A stretch of 64,000 nt of DNA from Heterodera schachtii (Eukaryota; Nematoda; Chromadorea; Rhabditida; Heteroderidae): NCBI GenBank assembly GCA_023374025.1, contig SIJG01000014.1, forward strand, positions 2,209,240 to 2,273,239, given 5' to 3'. The notes under the pieces were generated by a model. It saw nothing but the letters and a program-made list of their open reading frames with translations, was not told the DNA's origin and did no database searches. Positions within the stretch are counted from its first letter, which is position 1, and the number at the start of each line of letters is the position of its first letter. The translations under genes were made by a program, and so were the position numbers. Positions 53,686 to 64,000 of this stretch are shown here, piece after piece.

Positions 53686-56600
53686 TCAGAGATGAAACGC
53701 GGGCACAAAACCGCCTTGAGAGGGGGGCGGTGCGTGTTGGTGTTGATGTGCCGCAGCAGCATCGTGCAGTGCAGCAGCGCCTGCCAACGACGAAGCCGCG
53801 TGTTGCTGCGGGTGAGCAACGACACCGACCGAGTCCGGCGCGCCATGTGCCGCAGCTGCGCCTCCGCTGCTGACGGTCGGCAGCACACGCGCACGCAGCT
53901 GCTCAAAAGGACCGACCATTTGGGCACGCATTTTGATCAGCATCCGCTCCGGGCCAGTGAACGCGCAGCGCTGCAATTCCACGGCACGAGCACTGACGCT
54001 TAATGAGGAAAAGGGGTTTTGGAGAAAGGCCTTTCCTTAAAAGCTAATTTAAAATTTGTCGAGAACGCAAAATAGAAATTTAGGTGCATAATCTGAAGAA
54101 AAATCGGTTCAAATTTAGAATTTTTCCGGCAACCCCTAGCATAAAAACCATGAAAGAATGGATTCACAGTTTGCAAAATCCAAACTCTGACCCCATTTGA
54201 CCTCCCCCAACCGCACTCCAGCAGGGGGGGGGGGGGGCGACGACCTTTTTTTGATGTTCGACCTTCACCACGATTTTCCAAAAAGGGTAAGTAAGATAAG
54301 GCCACCGGAAAATTTTTGGAATTTTTGTCGATTTTTAATGAAAGTTATTAAGAATATGGTACACTTTTTCCTAAATTCTCACATTTTTTATTAAAAATTT
54401 TTACTTTTTGCGTTACGGGGGGCAGCGCTACGCCCTTGCCCAGGGGGGGGGGGGGTCCAATCTCCACCAAAAAAAAAAAATTTTTTAAGGGGGGGGGGGG
54501 GAAGGGTATAGTGTTCCCATTGAGTTTTGTGCTGACTGACTGACTCGATGCCCTCCTGCTCCGCAATTTCCACCACATCTTCCAGCGCCATCACAAACAG
54601 TTTGCCACTGCCACTGGCTGCCCATTTGGTCAGCCCCCGCTGGAACAGCCAAACGCGGTCCTCCTCGTCCGCCACGTAGCGGAACGCGCGTGAGTACACG
54701 CTGAACAGGTGGCCGCCTTGAAAGTAATGTGATAGGAAATGACTAAGAATTTCACCCCTTGCCTACTCCACACGTCGGGGGATTTGCGTTTTTTTTTTGA
54801 AAATTTGATTAATTTAATATTATTGTGCAATCGGTTATCACACATTTGCGCCCCGAACATTTGTGCCTATGTCCAAAAAAGGGTTCAAACGTAAGTTTTT
54901 CAATTCCTGGTAGCTTAAACAGATTTAAATAAGCGACAGAAAACCTTTGTATCTGATGATTTGATAGTTAGTAAATTTTTGAAAAATAGTCAATTATTCA
55001 AACAACAGAATTAATGTTCCTAGTAAACTAGAAGTCTGTATTTTCTTAATTTAATTTATCAGGGAATGAAAAACTTAAATTTGAATCCGATTTTGGACAT
55101 TGGCGCAAATGTCTGGACACGGGGCAATTTGGTTTTTCCAAATTTCGGGTTTTTTCAGATATACCACTCGAAATTTAAAAAACGATCCGTTTCCTGATAT
55201 GACTAACCCCGGTCAAATCTGTTTGCTGTTAAAAATTCTGATTTTGGCCTGTCGCTCACCTCCACGACTGCTGAAGCCGAGCAGCCGATTCACTTTGGAA
55301 GCGATCACAAAGCGCGACTCGCTGGTGAAACGGGAGGGACTCCACTGGAAAGGAAACAATTAGAAATTTAAACGATAAATCGGGGTTAATTGAAAGTGCC
55401 ACTTTCAAAATCCCATCCCCTCGCCGCCATCCCCCAACCTTCATCGCCTCCGCCACACTGATCGGCTGTCGTCCGTTCATCACCGGCGTTCCGCTGCGAC
55501 CCGTGTCCGCCATGTCCGCCTTTTTGGGCCGTCCGCGCCGCTTCAGCTGCAAATGTTGCTGTTGGTGCTGCTGGCGGTGGTGCGGCGTCTGTTTTTGTTG
55601 CAATTGACGGCTATCGGATGGAAAGCCTTACAAAAAAAAGAAAGAAAATTAAATTAAATATTTAAAAAGTGATTGCGTCTTTTTACCAATACGGGCGCAC
55701 TCCCTTCCGCCATATGCCAACCCCCCCCCCCCCCCCGTAAACCCTTCGAATTCTTTTTTGAATGAAAAACTTAAAAAAAACCCATTAAAATTAATTGTAA
55801 AATTCCAAAAACTTCGGAAGAATACCATAGAATAAACAATTTTTTTCTTGTTTTAAAATTTTCAGACCTTTAAAACAAAACCTTTGATAGATTTTTTTAA
55901 TTTGATGGTCGAGTGTCCCACTTTTTACAATGCCTTTAAAATGCACCCGTTTGTATGTTGAGCAGTGAGGAGTTGAAGCTGGCCAAGCTGGCCCCGTCAC
56001 TTTCGTTTCCGTCGCTCTCGTACACTTTAAGCAATGAATCGGTCTGAAAAGACAAAAAAAGTTTCAAATAGGAAATTAAAAATTTGGTTCACTTTTAACT
56101 AACTTGAAGACTTTTTTTACCGAAATATTTTCAATTTCATAGATTTCCAAAAAAAAAATTATAAAAAAATCCCCAATTTTGAAATCCATCAACTGAAAAG
56201 CGTGCTTGTTGCTGTTGTGCTTGTATTGCGACGCCCCCGCTGTTGTTCGCCATCATGTTCATGATGTTCTGCTGAGGCTGACCGTTGTCTGTCGTCAACG
56301 GTTTGAGCAGTGCGGTGAAGCCGGGCAAACAGCGCAAGTGCCCACCGGCGCCGCTTTCCTTCGCCCCACCGCTGCCGCCGCCGCACTCGTCGTCCGTCAT
56401 CGCCGGCAACGGTTTCGTCGCAGCCATTTGCGGAGGCGGTGGCACAACAAGCGCAAATGCCGTCTTGGCGCCGTCCAAAATGTCCACGCAAAGTTTGGCA
56501 ATGTCCGACTCGGTCACCTCCTTTTGATTGACAGGGGAAAATGTTCAAAAAATGGAAAATAAACAAATATTTAGAAAAAAAATGACTGAAGAAATTGGTT

Positions 56601-57383
56601 TTGATAATGCTGGAAAACTTTTATTCGAGTTTGAGTAGGGATTCGAAATTGGTCAAAATGGGTGTAAGATTCGTGATCAGCGACTCCTAAAACCCCGGAG
56701 AACAAATTTTCACTACTTTTTGTCCCAAAAAAATTTTTGCAAAATAAAAGAGTCCCCCCTTTGGTTTTTGATAAAATTCAAAAAGTGCTAATTTTAAAGT
56801 AGCGCCGCAGCGTCTGTAAGCAGTCAATTTTAAAGGCCCATTTAAAATGGTCGAATTTTAAAAATAAACAAAATTCCCACGTGGCCATTCCGGCGCAAAT
56901 TTTCAAATGCTGGCGTAAAAGAGGAGCGAACATAACGGTCGATCACTTGCTAAATTAAGAACAAAATTTGACAGAAAAAATGAAAAAAAAAACGGAAAAC
57001 CTTAATTTCTTCCGTCAGATCAGCTTGGAAAACCTGCAATCTTTTTTATAAATAACTAAAAAAATCGAGAACGACTTTAACAAAAAGGAAGGCCTTAATT
57101 AAGAAAATATATAGGCATTTTTTTCAATTTGTCATGGCAAATTTTACAACATTTAAACAACCTGGCGTAAGACGTCCAACGATTTGGCCGTGTCGTCCGC
57201 CATGTCGCTTCGGTTCCGACGCAACGCCTGGCGCAATGAGTTGGTGCGGGCGCAAAGCCCGTCGCCACCCGAGGCGCGCAACAGACGCTCCAACATTTCC
57301 AGGCGACGGTTCAATTTGTTGCCGTTTCCGTTGCCCGGGATGTACTGGCGATGGGCCGGCGGCGGATGCAACTCGTCATGCAT
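53686..57383 (-). CDS. DNTTIP1/TdIF1-like subunit of a histone-deacetylase (MiDAC) complex
   Basis: DNTTIP1 is a nuclear scaffold that dimerises through an N-terminal helical domain, recruits HDAC1/2 and binds DNA through its C-terminal part. Nine minus-strand exons (57383-57162, 57033-57001, 56949-56881, 56520 to about 56191, about 56046, about 55628, about 55346, about 54722, 54001-53686) give roughly 500 residues. The dimerisation region reads SLDVLRQVFQADLTEEIKQV, IDRYVRSSFTPAFENLRR and TESDIAKLCVDILDGAK. An AT-hook-like KRRGRPKK follows. The C-terminal domain reads WSPSRFTSESRFVIASK, VNRLLGFSSRG, LFSVYSRAFRYVADEEDRVW and GPERMLIKMRAQMVGPFEQL. The protein is longer than the vertebrate form (about 330) because of Gln/Ala/His-rich inserts and tail. 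Confidence 0.85.
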
Positions 57384-57522
57384 TATTAGTTGTTTAATAA
57401 ATAGTACAGCAGCACAAAAAAAAACCTTGGAAAAATGAAGGATTTTGTAGTTTATTGCATTTTTGTTAATAATTTTTGGGGTACTAATTGGGTTTGTATC
57501 CAATATTTTGGTCAAATTTTTC

Positions 57523-57635
57523 AAAAGCGTAGCCAGATAGTCAGACAGTGCACTATTTCCTTCTTTTCTTCCGCATAGCCACTGGAGAAAGGAAGAAATA
57601 GTGTGCACTGTCTGACTGTCTGTCTACGTGGGCCT
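57523..57635. repeat. Hairpin element upstream of the DNTTIP1-like gene
   Basis: GTAGCCAGATAGTCAGACAG and AGTGCACTATTTCCTTCTTT at the left face AAAGGAAGAAATAGTGTGCACT and CTGTCTGACTGTCTGTCTAC at the right. The loop is about 25 bases. The open minus-strand frame across it is a by-product. Confidence 0.75.
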
Positions 57636-57639
57636 ATGG

Positions 57640-58260
57640 GTCAAGCCCAGTGTTAGACAAAAAGGCTCATAACGCCAAATAGTCCATTTGGCGTAAATTT
57701 TTGCGCGCTATTTCAAAATTTACACTGGAAAATGCCTTTTTTGTAATGTTTAGTTTGATCTGCCATAACTCGCTTCATACCCAATTAAACTTAACAAAAT
57801 TAGTTTCTAAAAAAAGTTTTTGAAAAGGAGAATCTTTTTCTAAGCGAATGCTAATACAATTTTACATCTCAGAAAAAAGTTGTGGGAGTTTCAAATTTTT
57901 ATCACGTTATAACTCAAGTCATGAACTGATGATTTCAACCAAAATGCTAAAAATAATCATTTTTCTATTGATTCTAAATGCCCATAGTGTTTTTGTACCT
58001 TTACAATCAAGAATATTATAATTTGTGAATTCCTATTTTTCATGTGTTAGAGACATGAAAATAGTACGCCAAAAAGAGCGAAAAAGAAATTCACAAAATT
58101 TTTCACCAAATAACTTTTGAGTAAGCCTTATTTTTATATTAAATTTCCTTATTAATCGATGTAGATTTTTTTTCTCTATCGATATGCAAAATTTGGTATA
58201 GGTTTAATGTATAGAAAAAAAGTTAGACGGAGACTGCGTTCAGATTTCAAAAAAAAATTT
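57640..58260. other. Decayed inverted-repeat DNA
   Basis: GCGTAAATTTTTGCGCGC near 57690 and AAATAGTACGCCAAAAAGAG near 58057, with CTATCGATATGCAAAATTTG near 58177, resemble the element at 49722-50242 in part. No exon. Confidence 0.4.
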
Positions 58261-58261
58261 T

Positions 58262-58647
58262 TTTGGAAACAGGGAGGGGGGGGGGGGGGGGATCCGGCGG
58301 TTCCGATAGGCGTCGCCGGGAATTTTTTAGATTTGATTGCAATTTGTTAACAGATTTACACCAAAAAAATGAGCAAACTTGCGATTTTTAACCATTTCAT
58401 GAATTTATTTGAACAAATTTCATAAAAAATATCTATAATTTTGAAAAATTTACAAAATGGAAGAAATGAAAAAAGAATTTTCCACGGCGGCTCCTATCGG
58501 CACCAGCGGCCCCCAAAAACTCTGTTTTTCTTAAAAATTGGCTTAAAGCGCAAAAATTAGCCATTTTTAGGCCTAAATCTGTTAAAAAATCGCATTAAAA
58601 TTTTCAAAAAAAATTTCCGGCAGCGCCTATTGCGTCGCCGGACCCCC
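58262..58647. mobile_element. MITE with GATCCGGCGGTTCCGATAGG ends
   Basis: After a G run the left end reads GATCCGGCGGTTCCGATAGG, then GTCGCCGGGAATTTTTTAG and TTGTTAACAGATT. The right end is the diverged complement (AAATCTGTTAAAAAAT, ATTTCCGGCAGCGCC, GTCGCCGGACCCCC). A third copy of the palindrome (GGCGGCTCCTATCGGCACC) lies inside near 58486-58505. No protein. Confidence 0.72.
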
Positions 58648-58649
58648 CT

Positions 58650-59260
58650 GTACAACCAAAATTTTTGGAAAAAGTGCGCCGCGAAAAAAGCGATTTGAAA
58701 AAGCAAAAAAAAAAAAAAAAGTTTACATGGCCGATCGCAAAATTGGCCGCAGACCCTCTTGTTTTGCAAAAAATCCGAATTTTGGGGGTTTAAATCTGAA
58801 ATTTAGTGTTTTGTGTCCTGAATTGGAAAAAAAAAATGGTCACCCTGAGATTTTCCTAAATATATTTTCATGTAAGGATAACTTGAAAAGATGTATTTTG
58901 GGGTTTTCAGGGTCGCTGACGACGAATATGACCTAAATTTTTAATTTTTTTTTCGCCGGGACACTAATTCTCCAGTATTAGCCCAAAATCCATACATAAT
59001 TGGAAAGGATCAAGGCAATTTCAAAGTTTATTGCTCGATACATCATCATATGTACACATATGTATATACAATAATTGGTGGATGATGACAATACACATAA
59101 TATGTACAACAGCGAACAAAAGCAGGGCAAACGAACACACAGAGAGAGAGAGACCATTAATTAATGAAATGATCGGACGACAGACACATGCATACAATAC
59201 AATACATATACACATACATAAGTATATAATAATATCATCACTCAGAGGGCATCACGTCAC
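58650..59260. other. 3' flank of the UBE2G-like gene
   Basis: Holds a degenerate CAGGGTCGCTGACGACGAAT fragment near 58907 and CATATGTATATACA-type AT repeats near 59045-59075 and 59200-59230. No exon. Confidence 0.4.
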
Positions 59261-59261
59261 A

Positions 59262-60276
59262 TCAAAGGTACCATTCGCCCGTTTGTTGTTGTTGCTGCTG
59301 CGGCGCTTCTTGCCCTTGCGGCGGTGTCGCTGGCGGTTGCGGCGTCCCCTGCTGCTGTTCTCCCGGCGGTTGTGGCGGCGTCCCCTGCTGCTGTTCTCCC
59401 GGCGGTTGTGGCGGCGTCCCCTGCTGCTGTTCTTCCGACGGTTGCGCTACCGGCGGTGGTGTTGATGACGACCTCGCTCGCGGTGTCGATGCTGATGCCC
59501 TCTCCACGCGCCGTCGCACTTCCTCCCTGTATTGTGCCGGGTCGTTGCGGAACAAAATCTGGAAATTTGGACGCAAAAAATTATGATGATGGTCAATGAA
59601 AAATGTGCCGACGGACGAATCAATCACTTACGGCAGCATCCACATTGGCAGGACTGTTGAAGTTCGGCTCCGCCAGCAGCAGTTGGACCGACACCAAAAT
59701 GGACTCCACAGTACGGTTGCGATTCCAACGCTCGGACGCCTGCTCATAGCCGAGCGGATCAGTGCCGGGCGGGTGAAGAATGCTGATGCAGACCTGGCCA
59801 CTCCTGTCAACTGAAAGGGGGGGGGGGGGTTTGCTGAAATTTGATGAATTGTTGCGCCAGCCGCTTTTCCCACCGTTCGGATGAAGAATGTCGGTGAGGA
59901 AGGTCATTGTTGGCGGATAATGCGGGTACGAAGCCGGGAATTTGAGCAGTGCCGTGAATTTGCATCCCGCGCTAAAAAAATTGGGGAATTTGAGGATGGA
60001 AACATCAATTTGCACTTCTCCATGAACTCACTAAGGCGTTTCCGGCGGACCGTCGATGAGAATGCGCCATTTGAAGAGCTGAAAAGACAAAATGATTTGT
60101 GGGACGGAAAGGGACGGGTGGGGACTCAGTCGGTCGGTCGCTTCTCTCACATTGTTATTGTCGAACCAGGCACGGAATCCGCTGTTGTCGTTCGAGTTTT
60201 GCAGCAGCATTTCGTATTGTCGCATCAGCACACATCTCGGGCTCTCCCTCTCCCTGCTGGTGCCGGTCCGTGCCAT
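59262..60276 (-). CDS. Ubiquitin-conjugating enzyme E2, UBE2G type, with Pro/Gln-rich tail
   Basis: E2 enzymes carry ubiquitin as a thioester; UBE2G/UBC7 members serve ER-associated degradation and other turnover. Five minus-strand exons (60276-60151, 60078-60032, 59971-59874, 59810-59632, 59558-59262) give 248 residues. The UBC fold is complete: FKWRILIDGPPETPYAG, FPASYPHYPPTMTFLTDILH with the HPN motif, the active-site Cys in GQVCISILHPPG, and the UBE2G/Cdc34-type acidic-loop insertion GTDPLGYEQASERW. ESILVSVQLLLAEPN and NSPANVDAA follow. The last exon adds about 80 residues with three near-identical EQQQGTPPQPPG repeats and a Gln run, unusual for this family. It cannot be assigned to UBC-7/UBE2G1 or UBE2G2 with certainty. 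The first residues (MARTGTSRERES) are less typical. Confidence 0.92.
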
Positions 60277-60279
60277 TTG

Positions 60280-61610
60280 TGCGGACGTCGTCAGGACGGA
60301 GTCGTCTCGGCTCGGCAGCGAACGAACACAACACAAAAAAGTGGCACACACAAAAACAGCAGTCGGCGGCGGGTGTTCTCGGCACTGGTGAGTTGCAGCA
60401 AAAAGGCTGTAAATGAATGGAGGTGAAGAACGACAGAAAATGGAGGAAAATGAGGAAAGGGCGCGGTGATATTGCTTGATGGCATCCCCCCCCCCTTTTT
60501 TTGGCAGAAAATTTTTTTTAAAGAAGCCATGAAGAGCAGGGCTTGAAAAAATTTTAGTTTGAATCCGATTTTGGACATAGGCGCAAATGCTGGGGCCGCA
60601 AAAGTCGGGCCGCAAATCGGACTCCGTTGTAAGGATTTTTGGGATCGCTGATCCTTCTTAAAAACAAAAAGTTTTCTGCCCAAAAAAAAGGGGGGGGGTA
60701 CCATCAGCAGCAATGTATAGTGGCAAGGGCGAAGGCACTTACAGTGAAAAGGAAGCGACGAAACAGCGAATGGAAATGCAATGGGTCAGCCAAAATATGC
60801 CCCTTTTATAGGGGCAATTTGAGGCAAAATGACCAAAAAGCCGAAAGTTGTAAGCGCAAAAGATTCATCCCTGTATATAAATAGCACAATCCACAGACAT
60901 TATTTCTTCATTCTTTGTAATTCCGATACTATAAAATTTTGTTGTATTAAGTACATACATATGTACATAGGTATATGTTTATTCAATAATATTTATGTAC
61001 AATAGAAACATCCAAATTAAATCTTCTTTGATCATTGGATATCTATGAGTTTTTTAAGTCTAATTTGGTTTTAGAAAAAAAATGACGAAAAAAGAAATAT
61101 TTCCATAAGTAATTTTGGTAATACTATAGATGGTGGGTGAGCCCCCTTTTTGGATAAAATTTTTTAGGTTTTATTAAGTCGTGAAAACATGTTTATGATG
61201 GTTTTCAGGGTCGGGGAACCCGAATCCAACATTTATTTTGACTAATTTCGATTCCCGGACCCGAACAAAAAAGTCGTAATTAAAAATTTTCAAAATTCAC
61301 TTTTATGTCCGTATCTGTATTGAATGACCATTTTTTGATGCTGCAATAATTTTTGACTAAATTCAGTTTATTTTGATCAACTAAGAACAAAAGTTTTTTT
61401 AATATTAGTTTTACTTTTCACTCGTTAAAAACAAAAGCCTGCTTTTATCCGGTGCTATGGACGAAGTACGACAAAATGCAAATGATTAAAATGAAATGGA
61501 ATTAAAATAATAAGAAAATAAAATATAATTAATTCACAATTATTAATAAACAAATATTTTAATGGGTTCATTAATCTCAGCGTTCATCAGATTTATAACT
61601 TATTTCCGGT
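60280..61610. other. Upstream flank of the UBE2G-like gene and repeat remnants
   Basis: Contains C and G runs near 60487 and 60689. A GGACATAGGCGCAAATGCTG unit near 60575-60620 matches text near 55090 and, inverted, 54840-54872. A GGGTCGGGGAACCCGAATCC fragment lies near 61209. No exon. Confidence 0.4.
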
Positions 61611-61614
61611 TTAC

Positions 61615-61983
61615 CTCAGTTGGGCGCTGGCGTTTGGGCGCCAGCACATGTTTTTCCACTATAACTTTTTTATTTGTTATCCAAATCCAAGAATCTCTTG
61701 GTATCATTCGAGAGCTCTTCAGATGCTCTAATAACGTGTAAAATTTCAAAAAATTTTGTCAATTTTGAACAAATTTATGGCCAAAAAGGTTGGAAAATTT
61801 GGTTTTTTGAATTCTTCAGGCCATAACTTTTTTGAACCTCAACGAAATTTTTCAGAGTTTTGAAGACTAATAGAGGACACTTAGGGCTTTCGAATGACAC
61901 CAACTATATTGGATTTGGTTGACAATGAAAAAAGCTATAGCCAGAAAAGTGCTGGCGCCCAAACGTGCCGGCGCCCAACTGAG
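61615..61983. mobile_element. MITE with CAGTTGGGCGCTGGCG ends
   Basis: The left end CTCAGTTGGGCGCTGGCGTTTGGGCGCCAGCAC is matched by the right end GTGCTGGCGCCCAAACG and CCGGCGCCCAACTGAG. The arms continue inward with GGTATCATTCGAGAGCTC and GGCTTTCGAATGACACC. It is about 369 bases with no transposase. Confidence 0.82.
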
Positions 61984-61989
61984 CGAGTC

Positions 61990-63480
61990 CGCTTATTTCA
62001 AATGCACCGTCTCCGACGATTAAATTTTCCCGCGCTTTTAAAATGCCACAATTTGAATTACGTTCCATATTACAGACTCCTTCGTAGCGCGAATTCGCAG
62101 AAATGAAGTCGCAATAATTCAAAATATTTGTGTAAACTTCTGAATATAAAAAATGAAAAATAAAAACTTTTAAATAAAAAGAACGGAAAACTATTTTTTA
62201 GGTGTTTAAATCGCAAAAAAAAAAAAGTGCCAAATAGGGATTTTGAGGTGCTAATATCGTTTTACTTCGATTTCTTTCGTAATTAATAATTGAAAAATCA
62301 TTATTTAAACAAAATAATTTTTTATTGCCTGGAATTTTGGCATTAAATTGTCCATTGGATTTTGTGCCGCCGTTTGGCAGTCCAAGCAAATAAAAGCGTC
62401 CGTTTTTTGCAATTGAATTGGATTTCCATGAGTCTAAATATCTATGTTGTATGTAACTTTGTAAAACTTTTTAAACAATTTCGCGAATTTAAAAATTAAA
62501 TTAATTTGCTAACATTCAGAAAGGCATTTTTTGTCGAATTTGCACACGAAAAAGGGATCTGCTGATTTTGTTGTAAATTAAATAATTTAACTAAAAAAGC
62601 CCGAAATATGGACTAAAAAGCTCAAAAATGGCCAAATATGGACTAAAAACTGTCAAAATATGTGTTTTAAACCCTAAAAAATTCCGAAAAATGTATTTAG
62701 TTTAGTTTATTCAGTCAATAAAAATATCTGCAGAAGGGCATAAGCCACTTACTCTGCAGATCGGTGATTACAAGAATAAATAAATGGAGATCACACATAA
62801 AATTTTGGACAAAAAATGTGTTTTTCGTGAATCTCGCCGAGTTAAAGCCTCAGAAAAAATAAGTAAAAACATTTATATAATTTTTATTATCATTAAATCA
62901 ATAATGACTAGGGATCATATTTTTAGGTTTTTACCTATTTTTTCCTGAGGTCCCCGTGGCCTGAAACGCACGAAAAATATATTCTAAATAAAAAAGTTTA
63001 AATTTTTTGTGCCGTATTATTTTTCAAAATTTGAACTATTTCTTCCAAATTTATACAATATTTTGTTTGATTTATTGTTAATTACCCAAATTTTGATAAA
63101 AATGCCAATTTTAATGTATTTTTTCCCAAAAATAGAAAAAATATCAAAGTCAAGAATCTTATATTGAAAACTTAACTCATCGGCACCTCTGAAAATCATT
63201 GGCACATTTTTTGAAGAGAGGATTCTGAGGCACAAAAAAAAAAAGTTTTATTTTGAAAACTCAGTCAACTTTTTCAGATTTGAAAGAAAATTTTGCAGGA
63301 AAATGCTTTTCCAGTTTCAGTTGGAACATTGGATTGACTGGCAAAAGTACGGAAGTTCGAGACACCAAATTTTTCCCTAATTGGGAACACAGATCCGAGA
63401 CTCTCGGGCATCACTAATGGGTTGGAAGAAAAGCAATTAATTAACTAATTGATTGAAAAAACTTCAGCCGTTGGGAAGAA
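61990..63480. other. AT-rich intergenic DNA
   Basis: No exon is supported. CCGTGGCCTGAAACGCACGA near 62953 belongs to a small word family also seen at 33138 and 36627. The right end leads into a partial gene. Confidence 0.4.
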
Positions 63481-63488
63481 TATTCACG

Positions 63489-64000
63489 ATGGAAACATTC
63501 ACCAACAAAGTGAACAGGTGATGCCATTCTATGTTAATTGGAAAATACAATTCTTCTTACAATTACCTACGTATGTTCATTAGTGATATTGGATTCCAAA
63601 AACTTTTAACGAGTCAAAGAATCAGGACCGAGCGATCAAGAGACCCGAGACGAGACCCGAAACAAAGACTCTCGACCATCTCTAATGATCAAGGCCCAGA
63701 TTTATAAATGCTGAATATAGATAGATAAAAATTGAATTCAAAAATTTTATTCAAAAAATTATTTAATTTACATTTTGGTTAAAATTAAACAATAAAAATT
63801 CTCAAAATTAGGTACAAACCTAAATTATTTCTTTAATAAAATTTGATTCAATTAAATTAGGTAATTAAATTAACAAATAAAATTAATTAATTAAAACACA
63901 AAATTTGGTTAAAATTAAATTCATTGATTTGAATTATTGAACAGATTACAATTCAGTCAAATGAACAAGGAAAAGCTTCGGACCGTGAAAAAGGATGAGC
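63489..64000 (+). CDS. 5' end of an unidentified gene, runs off the window
   Basis: An ATG at 63489 lies 22 bases after an AACTTCAG that could take a spliced leader. Exon 1 (63489-63517) reads METFTNKVN and ends AACAG|GTGATG in phase 2. The next exon begins at 63957 (ATTCAG) or 63945 (GAACAG), both in frame, and reads MNKEKLRTVKKDE to the window edge. The N terminus is hydrophilic without a signal peptide. No family can be assigned from about 24 residues. Confidence 0.5.

Noticed and set aside
56189..56566. 118-126-codon frames on both strands over the DNTTIP1-like exon
   Set aside because: Only the frame starting GAG at 56520 fits splice phases and the DNTTIP1 dimerisation domain; the others are shadows.
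57153..57608. 151-codon minus frame extending upstream of the DNTTIP1-like start
   Set aside because: The added part translates a hairpin element and AT-rich flank; coding similarity begins at the ATG at 57383.
60031..60713. 194- and 140-codon minus frames and a 181-codon plus frame near the E2 start
   Set aside because: They run through an intron or the upstream flank. Splicing at GTGAGA (60150) and the UBC fold define the real exons.

Overview
The window is nuclear DNA from an animal, most likely a plant-parasitic (tylenchid, probably cyst-type) nematode. Genes are split into many short exons by AT-rich introns with TTTCAG/TTTTAG-type acceptors. The background is AT-rich and coding exons are GC-richer. 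The proteins have best recognisable relatives in nematodes and other animals. One locus encodes a signal-peptide-bearing AroQ chorismate mutase, a hallmark secreted protein of plant-parasitic nematodes. The species call is inference; no database could be searched.

Layout. 0.75-2.7 kb: C-terminal exons of one or two unidentified minus-strand genes. 3.6-7.4 kb: GC-rich and then pyrimidine-rich DNA with long G/C runs. 7.8-16.2 kb (+): liprin-alpha (syd-2), 30 exons, at least four of its introns beginning with GC, and an apparent frameshift in the last SAM domain. 16.5-21.1 kb: dispersed palindromic elements, a tandem repeat and an unresolved small gene. 21.8-25.3 kb (-): Lys/Glu-rich protein with a tandemly duplicated exon. 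25.5-27.7 kb (-): secreted chorismate mutase, possibly spliced to the Lys/Glu-rich exons. 28.6-32.5 kb: hAT transposase relic, tRNA-like sequence and a nested foldback element. 33.4-36.0 kb (+): secreted protein with five helix-turn-helix-like repeats. 37.3-37.6 and 39.2-39.6 kb (-): two very small signal-peptide genes, one neuropeptide-like. 40.6-41.2 kb: another foldback. 41.7-46.2 kb (-): choline/ethanolamine phosphotransferase. 49.16-49.28 kb (+): one complete 5S rRNA gene. 51.8-52.6 kb (+): acyl-CoA-binding protein. 53.7-57.4 kb (-): DNTTIP1-like subunit of an HDAC complex. 59.3-60.3 kb (-): UBE2G-type ubiquitin-conjugating enzyme with a Pro/Gln tail. 63.5 kb to the end (+): start of an unidentified gene.

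Housekeeping and neuronal genes (liprin, CEPT, ACBP, DNTTIP1, UBE2G) flank a central 21-40 kb block of signal-peptide genes and inverted-repeat elements. That block reads as a rapidly evolving island of secreted proteins. Exon joins were derived by hand from splice-site consensus, phase continuity and similarity, so individual boundaries may be off by a few bases where no homology constrains them.
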